Positions 7,350-14,882 are shown, numbered from the stretch's first letter. The stretch is 20,026 nt of DNA from Verrucomicrobiota bacterium (GCA_028872645.1 JAPKDK010000022.1:1-20026), one strand, 5' to 3'. Notes: a model not told the origin generated them from the letters alone. Numbers and translations are program-made.

Positions 7350-8840
7350 ATGTATATTGACAGAATGCATGGCGCGAAAAAGATTGGCCTTGGCTTGACC
7401 GGACTCGTGGGGTTGGCTGTTCTGATTTACGGGGGTGAAGTCTTGCGCGGCAAATCAGCTTGGGGAAATTTTAAAAAGGAATGGGAAGCCAAGGGCGAAG
7501 TGTTTGACTACAAGCAGATCCTTCCCAAGCCCATTCCCTCTGAGAGAAACTTTGCACACATCCCGCTACTTAAGCCACTGCATGAACACAAATGGAACAA
7601 GGACCTGACTGAATCCACCCCCATCGATCAAAAAAAATTCAATCAGGCACAAAGCCTAATGAAGATTGAAGGCGATTTGCGCCCCGATTTGGATGGGTGG
7701 AAAACCGGACAGCCTGTTGATCTGATTGCGTGGCAGAAGTTTTTCCGGGAAGAGAAAGGCTGGCCGCATCCGGAAAAGGCAGGCAAACCGGCGACTGATA
7801 TCCTGCAGGCCCTGACCAAATTTGAAGCCACCATGGCCAAACTAACTCAGGCGGCCAAAGAGCGGCCCCTGTGCCGGTATGAGATCAAGTACGAGGCTCA
7901 TTTCGCCGCATTACTGCCTCACGTGGATCCTCTAAGGAATTTTGTCAAAAGCTTTACCCTCAGGGCGCTGGCGCATCTGGCCAATGACGATCCTAAAGCA
8001 GCCTTGGCTGATATCCGAATGTGCCTTTTTCTGGCCGAGAGCATCCGGGACGAACCTGTTCTAATTTCCCAACTGGTACGAATTGCCTGCCTGCAAATAG
8101 CCATCCAACCCGTGTGGGAGGGCTTAAAGGGAGGAAAATGGAGTGCTGAGCAACTAGCCGGAATCGAGAAGCAACTGGCTGACATAGATTTATTGGACGG
8201 CTACCGGATCTCCATTCTGGGAGAACGCGACCTTGCCAATCTGGCGATCGATCGAATGCGTGATAACCCAAAATTGTTTGGAATGCTATTCGAAGATGAT
8301 TCCCCGATTGCGAAGTTTATTCCTGATGGCTGGTTTAGCCATAACCAGAGGCGCCTCAACGAGATGCATGTAAATTTTTCCCAACGCATTGTCGACATCA
8401 AGGCCCGACGCATTCGCCCCGAAATTGCGGTGGCTTTCAACAAGGAGCTTGATGCAAGAACAAAACGTAAATTCCCGATCTACGATATGTTTAGTGCCAT
8501 GCTGCTACCTGCAATTGACAAAGTAGCGATAAAAATTGGAGTTACTCAAGCCGCCGTGGATCACGCGCGCATTGCCTGTCACTTGGAGTTGCACAAGCTG
8601 GAGCACAAAAAATATCCTACAAAACTAGCGAGCCTGGAAGCTCCTCTGCCCCACGATCCCTACACCGGAAAGCCGTATGTCTACAAACCGGATCCCAAGG
8701 GGAGTTATCAGCTGTATGGGGTCGGCTGGAACCAGAAGGACGATGGCGGCAAGGTGATCTTGAGGAGCGGCGAGGTGAATCTTGATGAAGTCGACTTGGT
8801 TTGGAGCTATTTGCCCACCACTCGACCCAAGAGAGAATAA
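7350..8840 (+). CDS. Membrane-anchored protein of unknown function
   Basis: Not recognised by name. It is 496 residues long with one hydrophobic segment at about residues 11-28 (IGLGLTGLVGLAVLIYGG) and a large, mostly helical outer part. Near the C-terminus, KYPTKLASLEAPLPHDPYTG followed by KPYVYKPD and YQLYGVGWNQKDDGG (about residues 418-470) resembles the end pattern of type II secretion pseudopilin-like proteins of planctomycetes and verrucomicrobia: a proline-rich stretch, DPYTG, then YGVG and DDGG. The N-terminus is not a prepilin leader. ATG 7350 is preferred over the upstream in-frame ATG at 7212 because GGAG lies 4 nt before it and the upstream part overlaps the protease gene antisense. 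ATG 7365 is a second option. It stands alone, convergent with the pseudoprotease gene. Confidence 0.82.
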   Translation: MYIDRMHGAKKIGLGLTGLVGLAVLIYGGEVLRGKSAWGNFKKEWEAKGEVFDYKQILPKPIPSERNFAHIPLLKPLHEHKWNKDLTESTPIDQKKFNQAQSLMKIEGDLRPDLDGWKTGQPVDLIAWQKFFREEKGWPHPEKAGKPATDILQALTKFEATMAKLTQAAKERPLCRYEIKYEAHFAALLPHVDPLRNFVKSFTLRALAHLANDDPKAALADIRMCLFLAESIRDEPVLISQLVRIACLQIAIQPVWEGLKGGKWSAEQLAGIEKQLADIDLLDGYRISILGERDLANLAIDRMRDNPKLFGMLFEDDSPIAKFIPDGWFSHNQRRLNEMHVNFSQRIVDIKARRIRPEIAVAFNKELDARTKRKFPIYDMFSAMLLPAIDKVAIKIGVTQAAVDHARIACHLELHKLEHKKYPTKLASLEAPLPHDPYTGKPYVYKPDPKGSYQLYGVGWNQKDDGGKVILRSGEVNLDEVDLVWSYLPTTRPKRE

Positions 8841-8909
8841 AGCACCACTTACTGTTTCACTTTCACCACGGGCCTTGGCGATCTTGTCAACCTGACGACA
8901 GTGCGGGGT

Positions 8910-9947
8910 CTATTCGGTCTTATCCTTAGAAGCCTTCGCAATCTCGGCGGCTTTGGCCTTGATAACCTTTTGCACGAGGCTCACCGGCAGGGCGAAAAAT
9001 TCCACGCGATTGCGCCGGGCGATATTGATGCCGAGTAGTCTTCCCTTCAAATCCAGCAACGGCCCGCCCATTTCAGAGGGGGCCAAAGTCACCTCATGTT
9101 GGATAATTTTTTCGAAGCCGGTCCGGCGCACGCTGACTTTGCCGCTGAGTTTGTCGTTACGTGACTTCATGCTGGCAAACACCAACTCGCGATATCCGAG
9201 CGTAATTTTCAATGTCTTCTGCTCGTCCTTGCGCTGCACCACCACGGTGATGGTTTCGCCGGCGTCGTGTTTGCCGACGGATTTTTTCAGTTCGTCAGTG
9301 GAATTCACGGCCTTGCCTTCGATGGAAAGAATGATATCGCCATTTTTCATGCCCGCTTTTTCAGAGGGGCCTTTGGGAGTCACTGTGCGGACGGGCACAC
9401 CCTTTTCGTCTTTCACGGCGGTGCCCATCAAAATGCCAATCACGGCACCCGCCTTTGGGATGGTGCGGGCGGTGGCGCTGGTAATACCAGCGCGCACGTA
9501 GGGGCGCGTGTCGGATCCCGCTACCCCGGCAACCACCCAGGTGGCGGGTGCAATTTTATCGGTTTCAGCCCACGTGTACCCGGGTTTTTCGGTCAAATCG
9601 GTGGCAATGAAAACTAAGTCGGTGGCATTATCGTGGGCGACAATTCTGCCCCGATTGTACCGCTTGGCACCGGGCATTGCGATGCGCAGGATCCCTCCGG
9701 CTTTGGCGATATCGAGCTCGCTGTGTTTGGTGACCACCAATCCCTCGTCATTGACGAGCGTGCCGATCGCAACTTTGTAGCCGGTGCCATAGATGATTTG
9801 AACGGTGCAACTGCGCGCGATTTTTTCCACGTCGCCGAAGGCGGCCACCACGGTTTTGCCATCGGTGCGCAAGTCCGAAGGGAGGCTGGAGGCGGCCGTG
9901 GCATTCAGCACGCCAAGAGCGAGGATCAGGATAAAAAACTTTTTCAT
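8910..9947 (-). CDS. Inactive HtrA-like protein with PDZ domain inserted in the trypsin fold
   Basis: A 345-residue exported protein with signal peptide MKKFFILILALGVLNATAAS. Residues 35-160 match the first part of an HtrA/S1C protease, with His75 in VVTKHSEL and Asp110 in NATDLVFIAT, ending with a strand like the usual SGIVSALGR (AGITSATAR). A PDZ domain (about 166-250: IGILMGTAV, PSEKAGMKNGDIILSIEGK) then interrupts the fold. The serine region appears only afterwards (282-325): HEVTLAPSEMGGPLLDLKG, then LLGINIARR and FFALPVSLV. The usual GNSGGP reads SEMGGP, so the nucleophile position is Met293 (codon 9071-9069). It is probably not a protease, and may be a chaperone, sensor or regulator of the active protease encoded 19 bp upstream. 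Frame and residues are seen directly; the role is inferred. Confidence 0.9.
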   Translation of the reverse strand: MKKFFILILALGVLNATAASSLPSDLRTDGKTVVAAFGDVEKIARSCTVQIIYGTGYKVAIGTLVNDEGLVVTKHSELDIAKAGGILRIAMPGAKRYNRGRIVAHDNATDLVFIATDLTEKPGYTWAETDKIAPATWVVAGVAGSDTRPYVRAGITSATARTIPKAGAVIGILMGTAVKDEKGVPVRTVTPKGPSEKAGMKNGDIILSIEGKAVNSTDELKKSVGKHDAGETITVVVQRKDEQKTLKITLGYRELVFASMKSRNDKLSGKVSVRRTGFEKIIQHEVTLAPSEMGGPLLDLKGRLLGINIARRNRVEFFALPVSLVQKVIKAKAAEIAKASKDKTE

Positions 9948-9966
9948 TTTTAAAATGGTTTAAATA

Positions 9967-10962
9967 TTACTTGCGGGGCGGGAAACCGAAGGGCAGTCGT
10001 GGCGCAGCCGCGGGGCGACTGCCGAGGGTGACTTCGATTTCCATTTCTTTTTTGTCACGCAGCAGCGTGAGCTTGGCTTTGGCACCGGGACGAAGTTTGC
10101 CGATGAGGGTGGTGAGGTCACGCGAGGCTTTCACGTCTTTGCCGCCCACTTTGGTGATGATGTCGCCCACTTTAAGGCCGGCCTTTTTGGCAGGCGAACT
10201 ATCGCGCACCACCTCGAGTTTCGCGCCTTCGACTTTGTCTTTATCGTAGTCCACGGCAGTAACCCCGAGGAAACCGGGTGTGGCGGGGTCGCTGAGATTT
10301 TTCCAATCACTGTGAAAGCCGGGCATGGAGACGTGGTAATTCTGGTCGGGCTCGCCGGAGATACGGCTGTGGATGCCGATGACGGTGCCATCGAGATTGA
10401 AGAGCGGCCCGCCGGAATCGCCGCCGAGCAGTTTGCAATCGCTGCGGAGGGTATCCGGCCGCGCAAAGATGATGCGGCCAAGGCGCACCACCGCGCCGCG
10501 CTTGGCGTCCAAGCCACCGGGGTTACCGACGGAAACAACCCATTGGCCGACCTTGGGGAGATTGGTTTTGTGTGTCTCGTAATGCGAGGTGGGCAAATCT
10601 TTGGGCTTGAGAATTTTCACCATACCAGCGTCTGCCTTGTTTTTGCCAAGGGCTTTGGCTTCAAATTTCCGGCCATCAGCAAGCACCACGGTGACTTTGC
10701 GCCCCGGTGTGCCGGAGACGTGCCCGGCGGTGAGGACAAGTCCGTCATCGCTGATGATCACGCCGCTGCCGGAGGAGCCGCCCATTTGTAGGGTGACCGT
10801 CGCCGCCATGGCATCTTCCAGCATGGCCTGAACTTTTTCCTGTATCGCAAGAAGATCCGCAAGGGACTCAGGCGCGGGTTTTTCCCACGGGGCCAAATCG
10901 GCTGCGGGAAGCATCATCGCCGCGAGTCCGGCGGTTAATAGGAGTTTTTTCAAAAAGTACAT
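9967..10962 (-). CDS. HtrA-like trypsin-family serine protease with one PDZ domain
   Basis: Exported 331-residue S1C protease. After the leader (MYFLKKLLLTAGLAAMMLPA) comes a helical stretch, then the protease domain with all three catalytic residues: His81 in LTAGHVSG, Asp111 in NKADAGMVKI and Ser183 in GGDSGGPLFNLDG. A single C-terminal PDZ domain spans about 228-315 (FLGVTAV, SPAKKAGLKVGDIITKVGGK). The order is the normal DegS/HtrA order, and it ends in a Pro/Arg-rich tail. ATG 10962 is chosen because it begins the signal peptide; an upstream in-frame ATG at 11307 would run into the esterase gene and gives no signal. It is the first gene of a likely two-gene unit with the inactive relative. 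Expected role: removal of damaged periplasmic proteins or regulated cleavage. Confidence 0.93.
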   Translation of the reverse strand: MYFLKKLLLTAGLAAMMLPAADLAPWEKPAPESLADLLAIQEKVQAMLEDAMAATVTLQMGGSSGSGVIISDDGLVLTAGHVSGTPGRKVTVVLADGRKFEAKALGKNKADAGMVKILKPKDLPTSHYETHKTNLPKVGQWVVSVGNPGGLDAKRGAVVRLGRIIFARPDTLRSDCKLLGGDSGGPLFNLDGTVIGIHSRISGEPDQNYHVSMPGFHSDWKNLSDPATPGFLGVTAVDYDKDKVEGAKLEVVRDSSPAKKAGLKVGDIITKVGGKDVKASRDLTTLIGKLRPGAKAKLTLLRDKKEMEIEVTLGSRPAAAPRLPFGFPPRK

Positions 10963-10987
10963 CGGTTTGTTCTGCCGTGTCTGACGT

Positions 10988-11016
10988 ATTTTAGACGTTT
11001 CGGTTACGGATAGCAA
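10988..11016 (-). promoter_or_regulatory. Candidate sigma-70 promoter of the HtrA-like pair
   Basis: On the minus strand TTGCTA (11016-11011), a 17-nt spacer and TAAAAT (10993-10988) resemble -35 and -10 boxes, the latter five of six to consensus. Transcription would begin near 10981, about 19 nt before the ATG. No ribosome site is seen in that leader. Confidence 0.45.
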
Positions 11017-11059
11017 CGCAATGAAAGCGTTCTCAATATGATTTTTTGCCTGTGAATAA

Positions 11060-12343
11060 TCACTTTTTGCGGCGCTTGAGGTGTTTATCGGCAAATTTGA
11101 GGTACTGCGTCCAATCGAAATCCGTAACATCATGGCGACCGGTGCGAATGTGATAGCCGATGCTGCCCATGGAAGGGGTATCCAGCGCAGGGTGTTTTTT
11201 AGCGGGCAAACCAGGCAATCCATAAAGTTTGTAAACCGGATTAGCGTGACGGCCAGAGAGGAATTCGCCTTTGGGATCAGCCCACCGATCGGCAGCGGCG
11301 CTGGCAATGTACACGGGGCGCGGGGCCATCAGCGCGATGAGTTGATGCTGGTCGATGGGGCAGGCGTTTTCGTTGGCGTTGTATTTCACAAAGTTATCGC
11401 AGAACCAATGCGGGAAGGAGGTGTTGATGCGCTGGACGGTTTCGCCGAAGGCTCGACGCGAAAGGGCCGCGCCGCCGCAACCGGAGTCATTGGAGATGAC
11501 CAACGCAAAGCGCGGATCCGCCGCGCCAGCCCACAGGGAAGTTTTGCCGAGCCGCGAATGGCCCATCACCGCTACGCGCTTGGAATCGATCGCGGAGTCG
11601 GTTTCCAAATAGTCCAAAGCGCGACTCAGGCCCCACGCCCACGTGGCGATGCTGCCCCACTCGTCGGGCTTGGGTTTATTGGTCCGGGGATACAACGCGT
11701 GCACGCCGTTTTTCCAGCCGTCATCAAAGTCCGGATCAATATCCCCATAATAAATGGTGGCCAAAGCGTAGCCGCGCGCGAGGATTTTTTCCACCGGCCA
11801 ACGGCTCTTTGCGAGGCCGCGGCCATTCTCGGTGGCGCGATTGTCTTTCGTTTCGCCTTTCATTCTGCCGCGCACCCATGAGTGTGTTAGGCGAATGGTG
11901 GGGTCGGGATGAATGGTGTGGTTGCCGCGAAAGTTCAATGTAAGAAACACGGGCACGGGGCCTTTTGTTTTCGCGGGCAGATAAATCAAAATCGTCATGC
12001 GCGGCCCCTTGCCCGTGCCGGCAAAGCGTACCTCGACTTGCTTGCGATCAATTTTGCCGCCGAGCACATTCTTATGATGTGTGAGCACTAAGTAACTTTG
12101 CTTTGCCGGCTTGCCCGGCGCGCGGCCGTACATTTCTTTTTTGAACAACTCCAAAATCTCCGGTCGACGTTGGGTTTCCCAAGCCTTCACTGAATTCACC
12201 GGCGTGCCATTGGCCATTACCAAGGGATCGGGCAACGTGTACTTGGGCACTTTCGCTTCATCGTAGTTGAAGTTTTTGGGTTGGGCGTTGAGCGCGTTCA
12301 TGGAAACAAACAAGCTGGCGGCCAGCCATGGCGTGGAGTTCAT
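11060..12343 (-). CDS. Glucuronoyl esterase-like protein (CE15 type)
   Basis: Exported alpha/beta-hydrolase of 427 residues, expected to cleave esters between glucuronic acid units of polysaccharide and alcohols such as lignin or other groups. The signal peptide is MNSTPWLAASLFVSMNALNA. The nucleophile motif is GHSRLGKTSLWAGAADPRFA with Ser263, followed by SNDSGCGGAALSRRAFGE, MAPRPVYIASAAADRWADP and the catalytic His404 in TGRHDVTDFDW. These elements in this order are typical of bacterial CE15 enzymes. The family's usual Cys in GCSRxGK is His here. ATG 12343 is chosen because it opens a signal peptide; an in-frame ATG at 12511 would extend into the divergent gene. It is divergent from the secretin-like gene across 79 bp that hold a palindrome. 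Confidence 0.9.
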   Translation of the reverse strand: MNSTPWLAASLFVSMNALNAQPKNFNYDEAKVPKYTLPDPLVMANGTPVNSVKAWETQRRPEILELFKKEMYGRAPGKPAKQSYLVLTHHKNVLGGKIDRKQVEVRFAGTGKGPRMTILIYLPAKTKGPVPVFLTLNFRGNHTIHPDPTIRLTHSWVRGRMKGETKDNRATENGRGLAKSRWPVEKILARGYALATIYYGDIDPDFDDGWKNGVHALYPRTNKPKPDEWGSIATWAWGLSRALDYLETDSAIDSKRVAVMGHSRLGKTSLWAGAADPRFALVISNDSGCGGAALSRRAFGETVQRINTSFPHWFCDNFVKYNANENACPIDQHQLIALMAPRPVYIASAAADRWADPKGEFLSGRHANPVYKLYGLPGLPAKKHPALDTPSMGSIGYHIRTGRHDVTDFDWTQYLKFADKHLKRRKK

Positions 12344-12380
12344 GCCGCGAGTTTGCCGAAAAAAATTCCTTCGCGCAATA

Positions 12381-12392
12381 CGCAAGCTTGCG
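12381..12392. promoter_or_regulatory. Perfect 12-bp palindrome in divergent intergenic region
   Basis: CGCAAGCTTGCG is its own reverse complement. It lies near the middle of the 79-bp gap between the esterase (start 12343) and secretin-like (start 12423) genes, a position suited to an operator for either or both. Palindromes of this length also occur by chance, and no clear promoter boxes were found beside it. Confidence 0.3.
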
Positions 12393-12422
12393 CAAATGGC
12401 GCATCGGGTGCACGTTGCTTCC

Positions 12423-12896
12423 ATGAACGGTATGGCGCGCACGCTCATTCTTGGTCTCGGGCTCCTTGGGGCCGGCCATGCTGCCGCACAATTTTCCAGC
12501 GTGAACCTCACTGCGCTGCCTTATGTGCAACCCAACGGCACCATCCATTTGGGGCTCAACGCAAACTGGCAATTTACCCAGCCGGGCTACGGTCCTTCGC
12601 GCGTAGCGGTCAACACGCAGTACCTCGCCGCCAATGGCATGCCGATCACCGCGGGCAGTTACACGCGCCAGTTGCGCACGTTCAACAATCAAAACGTGCC
12701 GTACCTTGGCCGCACTCCATTCGTGGGCGGACTATTCCGGAATCGTTCGCAGTCCAACCAAATGTCTTACGGGTACATGACGCCACAAGTTACCATCAAC
12801 CGCGTGGATCCCGCGGGCAATCCGGTGCAACCTCACGCGCCACTTTTCTACGGCCGCGTGCCTGCGCCGCGCATGATGGGATTCGTCCGGCCATGA
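12423..12896 (+). CDS. Very short exported secretin-like protein
   Basis: A 157-residue protein. After a signal peptide (MARTLILGLGLLGAGHAAA, start at 12423 or 12432) come beta-type strands, VNLTALPYVQPNGTIHLGL (27-45), like the opening of the secretin barrel domain. At 92-109 is VPYLGRTPFVGGLFRNRS, close to the conserved secretin pattern VPxLGDIPxLGxLFRxxS, followed by YMTPQVTI (118-125) like the secretin ending LTPxIV. The N-terminal N0-N3 domains of GspD or PilQ proteins are missing, so only the barrel-forming part is represented, followed by a Pro-rich tail. Resemblance was judged by eye. It may be an outer-membrane pore component or a relic of a longer secretin. Its stop overlaps the next gene (ATGA), and no ribosome site is visible. 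Confidence 0.75.
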   Translation: MNGMARTLILGLGLLGAGHAAAQFSSVNLTALPYVQPNGTIHLGLNANWQFTQPGYGPSRVAVNTQYLAANGMPITAGSYTRQLRTFNNQNVPYLGRTPFVGGLFRNRSQSNQMSYGYMTPQVTINRVDPAGNPVQPHAPLFYGRVPAPRMMGFVRP

Positions 12897-13456
12897 CCCG
12901 CGTGCACGCGCTTTCCATCAGTGTGCTTCTGTTTGTCGCCGCCAGCGGATGCAACCGCGGTAAGGAGGACGCGCCGAAACCCAAGTCCACCGGCCCTATC
13001 GAGGAACGGGCCGGACTGTGGTATGCCACGGGCACCTCCAATCTTTATACCGGCACCCTCACCCATCAATTTCCCAGCGGCACCAATGCCGCGAAGAGTG
13101 TTTATATAGACGGACTAAAATTATCCCAACGGGCGTGGCATACCAATGGCTTGTTGAAATCTGAATATCTTTTTCACGAAGGCCAGCTCACGGTGCGGCG
13201 CAGTTGGGATGTCACCGGCGCGCGGCAAACGTGGCGCAAGCGGGAGGTGCTGGCCGACCAGCAGGTTCAGCGCGGTTTTGACCTCATTGAGCGTGGAGAG
13301 TTCGTGGCGGGCTACGTGTGGATCCATCTTGCCGCTGCGAACGGCCAACCGGTGGCAAAGCAGGCACTGCAACAGTTCCCTCCGGACATGACTGACGACC
13401 AAAAAACGAAGACCCAGGCCATCGCGGATGAGTTGCTCGGTCGAAGCGAGGACTAA
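12893..13456 (+). CDS. Lipoprotein with MORN-like repeats and a Sel1-like C-terminus
   Basis: A 187-residue lipoprotein with leader ending VAASGC and Cys20 as the lipidation site. Residues 40-115 hold about three YwqK/MORN-2-like strands (NLYTGTLTHQFPSG, YIDGLKLSQRAWHTNG, YLFHEGQLTVRRSW). Residues 125-183 resemble a Sel1/TPR-like helix pair (GYVWIHLAAANGQPVAKQAL then MTDDQKTKTQAIADEL). Neither part suggests catalysis; both are interaction modules. The ATG lies inside the stop of the secretin-like gene (ATGA, 4-base overlap), so the two are probably translationally coupled. The longer reading of this frame back to 12281 is not supported, because it crosses the secretin-like gene out of frame and lacks a signal. 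It ends overlapping the DUF1501 stop by 4 bases. Confidence 0.85.
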   Translation: MTRVHALSISVLLFVAASGCNRGKEDAPKPKSTGPIEERAGLWYATGTSNLYTGTLTHQFPSGTNAAKSVYIDGLKLSQRAWHTNGLLKSEYLFHEGQLTVRRSWDVTGARQTWRKREVLADQQVQRGFDLIERGEFVAGYVWIHLAAANGQPVAKQALQQFPPDMTDDQKTKTQAIADELLGRSED

Positions 13457-14868
13457 ATCAATTCCTTCAACGGCGCGCCGTTGTCGACGATGAAGCGCGG
13501 GCGGTTTTTCAAATCGGTGAAGGTGGCATCCAGCGGCACGCCGAAGTGATGATACACCGTGGCCGCAAGGTCGCCAGGAGTCACGGGGCGTTCGGCGGGT
13601 TGACCGCCGTCGGCGTCGCTCGCGCCAATCACCTGCCCATGCCGGAAGCCGCCGCCGGCCAGTGTGAAGCTCATTACACTTGGCCAGTGGTTCCGGCCGC
13701 CCGTGAAGCCGCTCTGCGTTCCCATCGTGGGCGTGCGGCCAAATTCGCCCATCGCAATCACCAGCACTTCATCGAGCAAACCACGCTCGCTGAGGTCGTT
13801 GATCAGCGTGCTGTAAAGATGATCGAACACCGGCAACAACGGCTTGAGCCCGCTGACGATGCCGCCGTAAACGCCATCGGACTTGTCGCCGTGCGTGTCC
13901 CACGTGCCGGAGGAGCGGTGGTTGGAAAGGTCGATGGTCACAAACGCCACGCCGGCCTCGACGAGCCGCCGCGCGAGCAGCGCCTTCTGCGCCCACTCGT
14001 GTTTGCCGTAGGCGTCGATGATTTTTTGCGGCTCGCGCGAGACGTCCCACGCGGCTTTCGCCTTTTGGCCAAAAATCAAATCGTAAGCGCCTTGATTGAA
14101 TGAATCGAGCGCGGCCATGTTACCGTGCTGATCGAGGTTGCGCTGGATGGATTCCATTTGGCGCGACAACGACCGGCGTTCGCGCAGGCGCTCCAGCGAA
14201 AGACCGGCGGGCAGTTGCAGCAGCCGGCCCACCTTGTCGCCCACGAAGGGATCGTGTTGTTTGCCGAGCCAGCCGCCCCACGCAAAATGCGTGCGGTCGC
14301 GATGATTGAGCACCACATAAGGCGGCAAGGCGGGATCGTTCGCGCCGCGTAATTTGCCAATCATCGAACCCATCGCCGGATACATCGCGCCTTCGCGATT
14401 GGTCCTCGGCGCGGCGGCGCGGAAGCCGGTTTGCATCACTTGGTTCGGCTGATGACTGCTGCCGCGTGCGTCCATCGAGCGGACGATGGTGAGCTTGTCC
14501 GTCAGCTTTGCGTACTTGGGCAGATGCTCGCAAACATGCACGCCCGGCAGCGTGGTGGGGATCGTGCCAAAGGGCCCGCGTTGGTTGGCGGGCAAATCGG
14601 GCTTGGGGTCGAGCGTGTCGATATGGCTCGGCCCGCCGGCCATCCACAGGAGAATCACCGCCTTGCGACTGCCCATCGGCCGACCAGCTTGAGCGGCCTC
14701 CGCGCGGAACCGCAGGAGGTCCGGCAGCGACAGCCCGGCCATCCCCGCGAGCCCCGCCTTGAGCATCCCGCGCCGGCTGAACGCGGTGAGCCCTTCCCGG
14801 GTGCGCCCGTGAAAATTCTCAAACGCGTGCGATTTGCCCTGCCCTTCAATCACGCTGTCACCGTACAC
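13453..14868 (-). CDS. Tat-exported DUF1501 protein
   Basis: A DUF1501 protein of about 471 residues, a family of the alkaline phosphatase/sulfatase superfamily with no established activity. A twin-arginine signal FSRRGMLKAGLAGMAGL (Arg32-Arg33 from this start) leads into AVILLWMAGGPSHIDTLDPK, a family hallmark. Later come SMDARGSSHQPNQVMQTG, TWDTHGDKSDGVYGG, MGEFGRTPTMG and GGRNHWP. In planctomycetes and verrucomicrobia such proteins usually follow a DUF1549/DUF1553 cytochrome-type partner; none is visible here, so this copy stands alone. GTG 14868 is chosen because GGAGG lies 9 nt upstream. An in-frame ATG at 14973 lacks a ribosome site and would cross the hairpin region. The exact start is uncertain within about 35 residues. 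Confidence 0.9.
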   Translation of the reverse strand: MYGDSVIEGQGKSHAFENFHGRTREGLTAFSRRGMLKAGLAGMAGLSLPDLLRFRAEAAQAGRPMGSRKAVILLWMAGGPSHIDTLDPKPDLPANQRGPFGTIPTTLPGVHVCEHLPKYAKLTDKLTIVRSMDARGSSHQPNQVMQTGFRAAAPRTNREGAMYPAMGSMIGKLRGANDPALPPYVVLNHRDRTHFAWGGWLGKQHDPFVGDKVGRLLQLPAGLSLERLRERRSLSRQMESIQRNLDQHGNMAALDSFNQGAYDLIFGQKAKAAWDVSREPQKIIDAYGKHEWAQKALLARRLVEAGVAFVTIDLSNHRSSGTWDTHGDKSDGVYGGIVSGLKPLLPVFDHLYSTLINDLSERGLLDEVLVIAMGEFGRTPTMGTQSGFTGGRNHWPSVMSFTLAGGGFRHGQVIGASDADGGQPAERPVTPGDLAATVYHHFGVPLDATFTDLKNRPRFIVDNGAPLKELI

Positions 14869-14877
14869 CCATTCGCG

Positions 14878-14882
14878 CCTCC
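14878..14882 (-). promoter_or_regulatory. Ribosome binding site of the DUF1501 gene
   Basis: GGAGG on the minus strand, 9 nt before the GTG at 14868. It decides the start in favour of GTG over the in-frame ATG at 14973. Confidence 0.5.

Noticed and set aside
8841..8909. Short minus-strand coding-like stretch (RPVVKVKQ then stop)
   Set aside because: Too short, lies between two convergent genes and has no start or homologous context; treated as a plain intergenic gap.
11081..11881. Open frame of 266 codons on the + strand
   Set aside because: Antisense to the CE15-like esterase, whose catalytic motifs lie in the same stretch.
12281..12892. Upstream extension of the lipoprotein frame
   Set aside because: It overlaps the secretin-like gene in another frame, is Arg/His-rich, and would remove the lipoprotein signal found at 12893.
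13453..13456. Convergent genes sharing 4 bases at their stops
   Set aside because: Ordinary tight packing; both frames are supported and nothing further follows from it.
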